Source: Styela clava (taxonomy: Eukaryota > Chordata > Ascidiacea > Stolidobranchia > Styelidae). Taken from it: DNA of 64,000 bases. The position numbers and the translations under genes are program-made. This document shows, in pieces, positions 61,101 through 64,000 of the stretch (the first letter of the stretch is position 1; each line of letters starts with the position of its first letter). The stretch spans positions 5,423,135-5,487,134 of the forward strand of contig NC_135255.1 in assembly GCF_964204865.1 (NCBI RefSeq), written 5' to 3'. The notes below the pieces were generated by a model that did no database searches, was not told the DNA's origin, and saw only the letters and a program-made list of their open reading frames with translations.

Positions 61101-61720
61101 AAGTTCATGATTTCCTGCTTCAGAAAAATATAAAATGGATATTTCAAACACCTTCCGCTTCACATCATGGTGGTGTTTTTGAAAGACAAATTCGGACTGT
61201 CAGAAAGGTATTTAATTCAATTTGTCGGGAACAAACTTTAAGCGATGAGGCTCTATCCACTTTAATGTGTGAATGTGAATCTATTATAAATGGACGTCCA
61301 ATTACAACAGTTTCAAGTGATGTAAATGACTTGACACCACTGTCTCCAAATTCATTATTGTTATTAAAACAAGAACCTGTTCTTCCACCAGGTTTGTTTG
61401 AACAAAAGGATGTGTATTCGAGGAAACGCTGGAAACAGGTCCAGTATTTGGCAGATATTTTCTGGCAAAGATGGAGAAAGGAATATCTACCTCTTTTACA
61501 ACAAAGAAAAAAGTGGAACAAACCTCAACGTAATATGAGCGAGGATGACATTGTTCTCATTGTGGATCATAACTTGCCACGAAATACCTGGCTGTTGGGT
61601 AGAGTTATCAAGACTTTCCCTGGCAAGGAGGGCCTTGTTCGATCTGTTAGTGTCCAGACCCAATATTCTGTTCTTCAAAGACCTGTTACAAAGCTTATTT
61701 TATTGCATGCTTGTAATTAG
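55148..61720 (+). CDS. gag-pol: BEL/Pao gag-pol polyprotein (2190 aa)
   Basis: One uninterrupted frame encodes all functions needed for copy-and-paste retrotransposition. Start chosen at the ATG of MAESN, which matches the old element; the upstream in-frame TTG is not needed. Approximate residues: basic/Ser-rich head 1-160; coiled coil 165-310 with an 18-residue repeat (RKRQIEEEKLIRENEEIK); linker rich in Ser/Thr/Asn; DUF1759 capsid-like region 560-735; zinc knuckles CFKCSGTHFLNQC and CFSCLQKGHWSRQC 778-825; aspartic protease DTGS near 916 (DUF1758); reverse transcriptase 1180-1420 with YVDDF near 1324; RNase H with SDASEKSYGA near 1502 and TDSTTVLRYL near 1577; integrase H2C2 zinc region 1828-1866; integrase core with Asp near 1899, Asp near 1961 and Glu near 2012; DUF5641 C-terminal region from about 2090. 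The protein would assemble particles in the cytoplasm and integrate cDNA in the nucleus. Confidence 0.96.
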   Translation: MAESNPVQYTEEDVQSFQNAQEMVLEQESDDLEPSQVPITLSSQMKEPAVDPEVVAAEKILSPVGSGSGSIHDPFRRSSDVDSVSQIENETNKQGKSVASFNAEDKQMNVHKMTTRAKSKYSAQSRDSVSQKSKVFSVGGSLRSRSIRTASSVMSRVSTYSDSQIQDIYKARKLNLQKKIELEKIQLQDSISQEEADWSEKVRMENEEIRRKRQIEEEKLIRENEEIKRKRQIEEEKLIRENEEIKRKRQIQEEKIRMEEEELRRKRQIEKESFQKRKDRELNELKRRDQRTQLELDADFTEAMAERGLPFDLPAISDTNGSELLLGTCTNVSNSNEIQNVSPPEIRSYSPATIGNNIQSTVPSQTMLTTANQPSYTLGDVTRSVPAIGGDQGMSVYSSSPGFEICCPHTTSVLGVNECMVVTSTASHNANNSITIPKQINSAVNPVNVLANQIQPIRMSSYAACPTCTASSSYFAASTTSNNAPTSNCMTYSCTDFASNFSSNTGTIPIYNMSQAANGDINRLTMPIINEEATQINIPQPSQLPIQSTPQVIYVPQQANLPPTEPPVFSGDPGEYHDFIDIFDTVIAAKVQNAKQRFVYLLQYTRGTARALVKGCQHKGSACYDEALKLLAETYGHKLQIEQACLNSIIEGPQLRTNDLEALTMFAAELIACENTLKGIKNKGLSLMIIDKISWRMPSVWRPGWRTLVDDTLHVKEKDLTLAHLVSYVRKKTRELSNLSNPETNNVQKPREIANKPMKQHKSYFTTTVSAADKPIPKCFKCSGTHFLNQCQEFRNMKHADRERFVRDLKLCFSCLQKGHWSRQCRRENPCRVPNCKRKHTTLLHPPDNVNADDQSEHHKPADDASVSKNTNENREANKFSAFVNSASEARVLLNVIPVKVRVKGQNDVVLTNAFFDTGSTCSFISEALMQRLNATGQETNLNIRTISNVTEQKKSSVINDIELSHFDESDFIALGQLFSNKCIDIDVSNIPTQKDVDQFHEFKDVVIPRLNQKVGLLIGKDNFALHKPLEIVHGPDEYFAVRCPAGWMISCPPKTKKVERSNSNFFVKSSVHPLCKMCTEVVDSIQNEKPEFSPNQEIFMERVNKSIHLTTDGHYEIDLPFKNPNVILPKNKSHAEQRLEYLRRRFLKEPDFYNEYKSFVKDMIDNGYAEKVNNSRECDGKTWYLSHHGVRHPEKKSLRVVFDCSAKFSGLCLNDVLLQGPDLANNLVGVLARFRKQSVAIQGDIRAMFHQVKVSEPHRDFLRFLWWRNGDVSQPVACFRMTSFLFGTICSPSCANFALKRTAEDNKEDFSESTVNAVYDAFYVDDFLDSKPNAEEAIDHVKNVRNLVSKGGFEITKWVSNDRAVLLSIPEEHRAKDVKGLDLSVDDLPVEKALGMIWDVEQDTLCFRVKHKDKPATKRGLLSTINSIFDPLGFGQPVLQPMKVLIQDLCRKKFDWDDPIPPELKKEWLKWLSDLPKLKNFNVPRCYTPKDFGKIIDIQLHHFSDASEKSYGAVSYIRITNTYEQIHCAIISGKTRLVPLNGSTIPRLELCAATISAKNDAFLKKELKLPISASYFWTDSTTVLRYLANTDKVFKTFVANRVNLIKETSEIEQWRYVPSQLNPADVASRGLSVDAFLNCQYWKSGPDFLWQAAEEWPLQPDFVNNCSTDNLEVKKESIQCFSNTASEKSVLDRIISKYSDWFRLKKAFAWILRGKNMLFSKLKANELPSKLPKENRIQPLSVTELRNAELEIIKYEQSKYFCEEIRLLSNNQEIPKSSTLISLRPFLKNDILRVGGRIKDAPISYDAKHPIVIPKDSLIASLMVDYIHRTTGHNGREYVLAEIRQNYWIVKGTSLVRKIINNCVLCRRKQRKPEYQEMSDLPVDRVTPDKPPFSYVALDCFGPFFIRQGRSDIKRYGVLFTCLTTRAVHVEIAQNLDMNSFIMALRRFVSRRGQVLEIRSDNGSNFVAAEHELRQAIKCWNQKQVHDFLLQKNIKWIFQTPSASHHGGVFERQIRTVRKVFNSICREQTLSDEALSTLMCECESIINGRPITTVSSDVNDLTPLSPNSLLLLKQEPVLPPGLFEQKDVYSRKRWKQVQYLADIFWQRWRKEYLPLLQQRKKWNKPQRNMSEDDIVLIVDHNLPRNTWLLGRVIKTFPGKEGLVRSVSVQTQYSVLQRPVTKLILLHACN

Positions 61721-61862
61721 CAAGTTAGTTTTTGCATGAAATTTCTTTTGCATGACACAATTTCGTTATATTTTGTGTGTTTGTTATTTGTTTGAATGTG
61801 TGTGTGGAAATCTGTAAATTGGTGTATGTGGACACAAATTTTCAATTTCCAAGGGGCCAGGG
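61721..61862 (+). promoter_or_regulatory. Short 3' region and polypurine tract
   Basis: After the TAG stop there are about 140 bases rich in T and G. They end in aaggggccaggg (61851-61862) directly before the 3' LTR, the position of the primer for plus-strand DNA synthesis. The old element has the related aaggggccgg. Confidence 0.75.
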
Positions 61863-62803
61863 TGTTACCGCCAATATCTTGAAGTAAAATCATTTCCCCC
61901 GCAAGTTGGCGCCATGGACCAGCTTATCGAATGCTTGGTTATTGCACCACAATGACTTTGTGGAAGTGACGTCAGGGGACCGCGCGCGCTGCAGGATTCT
62001 GGAAGTTTCTGGCTGATGGCTCTTTTGATGTCGTTCTGAGAGTGTTATTTTAGGGTTTATAATTGATTAATTAGTGAACGACTTAGGCTTGTAGTGTTAG
62101 TAAAATGTACGGTATTTATTTGTACTGCTAATAATAGTGTATTATTGATATTCCTCACAGTTTTTATTGTAATATTGCTAAGTAATTCAGTCAAGTTATT
62201 GTGATTTAATGTTCAAGTTACTGCTTGACGACCCTTGAGGACACAACGTCAAGTAAGTTTATACATATAGTTTTGTATTCTAAGTTTTACATGGTTTGTA
62301 TTTGTTTTCCTGTCAGGCCTTGAAAGTGCCGGCAGAGGTAATTTGTGTGTTTATTTATTATAACCGTTAGTGATGCCATATTTGGTCATTACGTGATTGT
62401 GTGACGTAACAAAGATATTTAGGGTTTGTTTACAATAGTATAGGCCTACTGATACGTTACTGCCCCGATCTTGTTATTATTTGTGTATTTATTGTTTTTG
62501 TTATTTCAGAAAACCGTACTGACGTACTGAAGTATTGTTGTTCGTACTTCTTTGTACTGTGCATCTGTTCGTACTGAAGTATTGCTGTATTGTTGTTCGT
62601 ACTGTGTATCTGTTCGTATTGTTTTACACTGTTTGCAACACATCACAAGAAAATAAAACATCTTATGCTGATACAGTGATAGTACGCGTCTTTTTGGGAG
62701 TGCAACCTGGTCGTCAAGAGTATTGGTATTGGCCATCCGTACACCCTATGTGGGCAGAGTCTGCGCTCCACAATTAAGATTTAATCAAGGCTCTGCGCCA
62801 ACA
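61863..62803 (+). repeat. 3' LTR (941 bp)
   Basis: Same length and apparently the same sequence as the 5' LTR, including the CRE palindrome (61967-61974), the internal tandem words and AATAAA (62652-62657). Ends gcgccaaca, followed by the accac duplication. Confidence 0.93.
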
Positions 62804-63205
62804 ACCACTGAAACTCGACTATAATGCAATTGAAAAAATCGATTACAATTACTGTTTAAGATAACTAATTAAAATCATGAAAAAAATCTGAATAATTAAC
62901 TAGTTCGGTTATTTACATATTCAAGCTGAGTTGTCATGAACTCATGGTCTGTCATCAGATTAGGCAGTGTGACAAATCTTTGAATTGATAACCAACTATA
63001 TGAACAACTGATGAAAAACAAGCACATAAACCATGAATATATGTATACACGCATATATGAAAATATACAAGCAAAGATGAGTTCGCTTTTGAAAATATTT
63101 AAAAGATCCACAGCCTCAGTTTTCAGTACCATTGTGTCAGCTTGGTCAAGATAACATCCCCATCTGTCTTCTTGAACTACATAGCTGATAATATACCACC
63201 AACTT

Positions 63206-64000
63206 CTGCCCGATTATATCCAGTTTCATAAATTTTTTCGTCATTTCGCGAATTCGATAGGTTTGAGCTGTACTTGCAACACTGACTCCGCTCTATCGTA
63301 ATGTTGCCACACAGATTATTTTCAAGATAAACCAGTTAGAAAAATTCCTAAGTCTACTATAAAATCTAATGGAGTAAAATTTATTTTAGTACAATAAAAA
63401 TGGATTGAATATACTTTAATTAATAATCTTATAGCCTATATCATCACAATTCAAGAAAAGGTCGCGTTTTCAAACTCGTATAACATTACCACGAAAATTT
63501 TTGATAGAGATTTAAAGTAATGGATAAAAAGGTAAATGCCGCGCACAATTGACTGTGTTTCGATTTTGATGACGGTATGGCTCCCAACGCCGACCAAACA
63601 TAATGTGTGCCATAGGCACACGAAATTTTTCAATTTACAATGGCAAGATAAATGTTTTTAATCTGTTGCGGGCGTCCTATAACAAAATTGATATTGTTTA
63701 CGGTTTTATTTTTGGTATTTCATATTGTCGCTTTTCAATCGAAAAATTTGCGTCACGGATTCACCCTTAGTTCGTCTTTAGCGTCTCGCCGCCGATGAAT
63801 GGGTAATAACTCTCACTGGATCCAAAGTTCTGCGCGAGATTCTAGTACAAGATTTAGAGTACAAAAATTAAGTAATTATCATCTTTGTTGTGGCACAAAT
63901 TTCTGGGAAATTTGTGATTTAGGAAGAATAACCCCAAAGGCCTAAACAACACGCCACACTTACAAGAACAGTCGGCGATTTTAGCAAAATACAATCGAAC
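63206..64000 (+). repeat. 3108-bp tandem duplication, copy C (start only)
   Basis: It begins 'ctgcccgattatatccag' directly after the end of copy B and runs off the window. It shares the copy B variants rather than those of copy A. Whether it carries a BEL element cannot be seen, since the equivalent site would lie about 1.9 kb past the window. Confidence 0.9.

Larger units (their letters stand above)
54132..62803 (+). mobile_element. Intact BEL/Pao LTR retrotransposon (8672 bp)
   Basis: Both 941-bp LTRs begin tgttaccgcc and end gcgccaaca. The 5-bp duplication accac lies at 54127-54131 and 62804-62808. Between the LTRs are a 75-bp leader, one uninterrupted gag-pol frame, a short 3' region and a polypurine tract. 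No difference between the two LTRs was noticed by eye, which implies a very recent insertion. Nothing resembling an envelope gene follows pol. Confidence 0.95.
51421..63205 (+). repeat. 3108-bp tandem duplication, copy B, interrupted by the BEL element
   Basis: The left part is 51421-54131 and the right part 62804-63205. Removing the 8672-bp element and one 5-bp duplication leaves 3108 bp, collinear with copy A. It shares single-base variants with copy C, not A: 'aaaaatggattg' near 51610 and 'gcgtcacggatt' near 51965. Confidence 0.92.

Noticed and set aside
48558..63633. Repeated 60- to 80-codon frames in the 3.1-kb copies and in the LTRs
   Set aside because: They recur only because the underlying DNA is duplicated; composition is low-complexity and no motif is present.
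1..64000. CRISPR arrays, operons, bacterial genes or an integrated viral genome
   Set aside because: No regularly spaced short repeats or compact gene strings; coding content is eukaryotic transposon-derived with introns and LTR structure, and no envelope gene follows either BEL pol.

Overview
This is a eukaryotic nuclear window, AT-rich and dominated by transposable elements. Nothing prokaryotic is present: no operons, ribosome-binding sites or rRNA. Introns with GT/AG boundaries, a tRNA-derived SINE, many hAT-type elements with 8-bp target-site duplications, and BEL/Pao LTR retrotransposons point to an invertebrate animal. A marine invertebrate such as a tunicate is possible, but the species cannot be fixed from sequence alone. 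No recognisable housekeeping gene is seen. The only candidate host-like gene is a three-exon, minus-strand, THAP-like zinc-finger 5' gene fragment at about 1.5-2.06 kb.

Layout. 0-10 kb: the THAP-like exons, a decayed hAT transposase (2.6-4.3 kb), a TA-flanked inverted-repeat element (4345-5121), a SINE fragment, and two hAT-type non-autonomous elements with flanking duplications (7284-7989, 8190-9160). 10-23 kb: several copies, whole and broken, of two related 2-kb non-autonomous hAT families (12159-14214 and 17098-19045 are complete with 8-bp duplications), a LINE reverse-transcriptase remnant (15.4-15.95 kb), and an hAT element at 19155-19971 split by a TA-flanked MITE. 23.15-30.0 kb: three nearly identical tandem copies of a 2.27-kb unit, each holding a 915-bp hAT element. 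30-33.7 kb: two abutting hAT elements, one retaining the N-terminal zinc finger of its ancestral transposase, and a SINE.

33.7-45.5 kb: an old minus-strand BEL/Pao element. Its 3' LTR is complete (33747-35004), its gag-pol has many frameshifts, and only 66 bp of its 5' LTR remain. A 3.8-kb inverted-repeat DNA element (35166-38988, 7-bp duplication) has landed in the last codons of its pol gene. That insert carries splice-bounded small exons of an unidentified zinc-finger protein and a SINE.

46.6-48 kb: a long inverted repeat whose loop contains a 442-bp hAT element. 48.3 kb to the end: a 3108-bp tandem segmental duplication (copies A, B and the start of C). Copy B is interrupted by an 8672-bp apparently intact BEL/Pao element (54132-62803) with 941-bp LTRs that look identical, a 5-bp duplication and one uninterrupted 2190-codon gag-pol frame. 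Copy A preserves the exact empty site for that insertion.

Functionally the intact BEL element is the only complete gene: nucleocapsid, protease, reverse transcriptase, RNase H and integrase in one polyprotein. Everything else is relic, non-autonomous or duplicated DNA.
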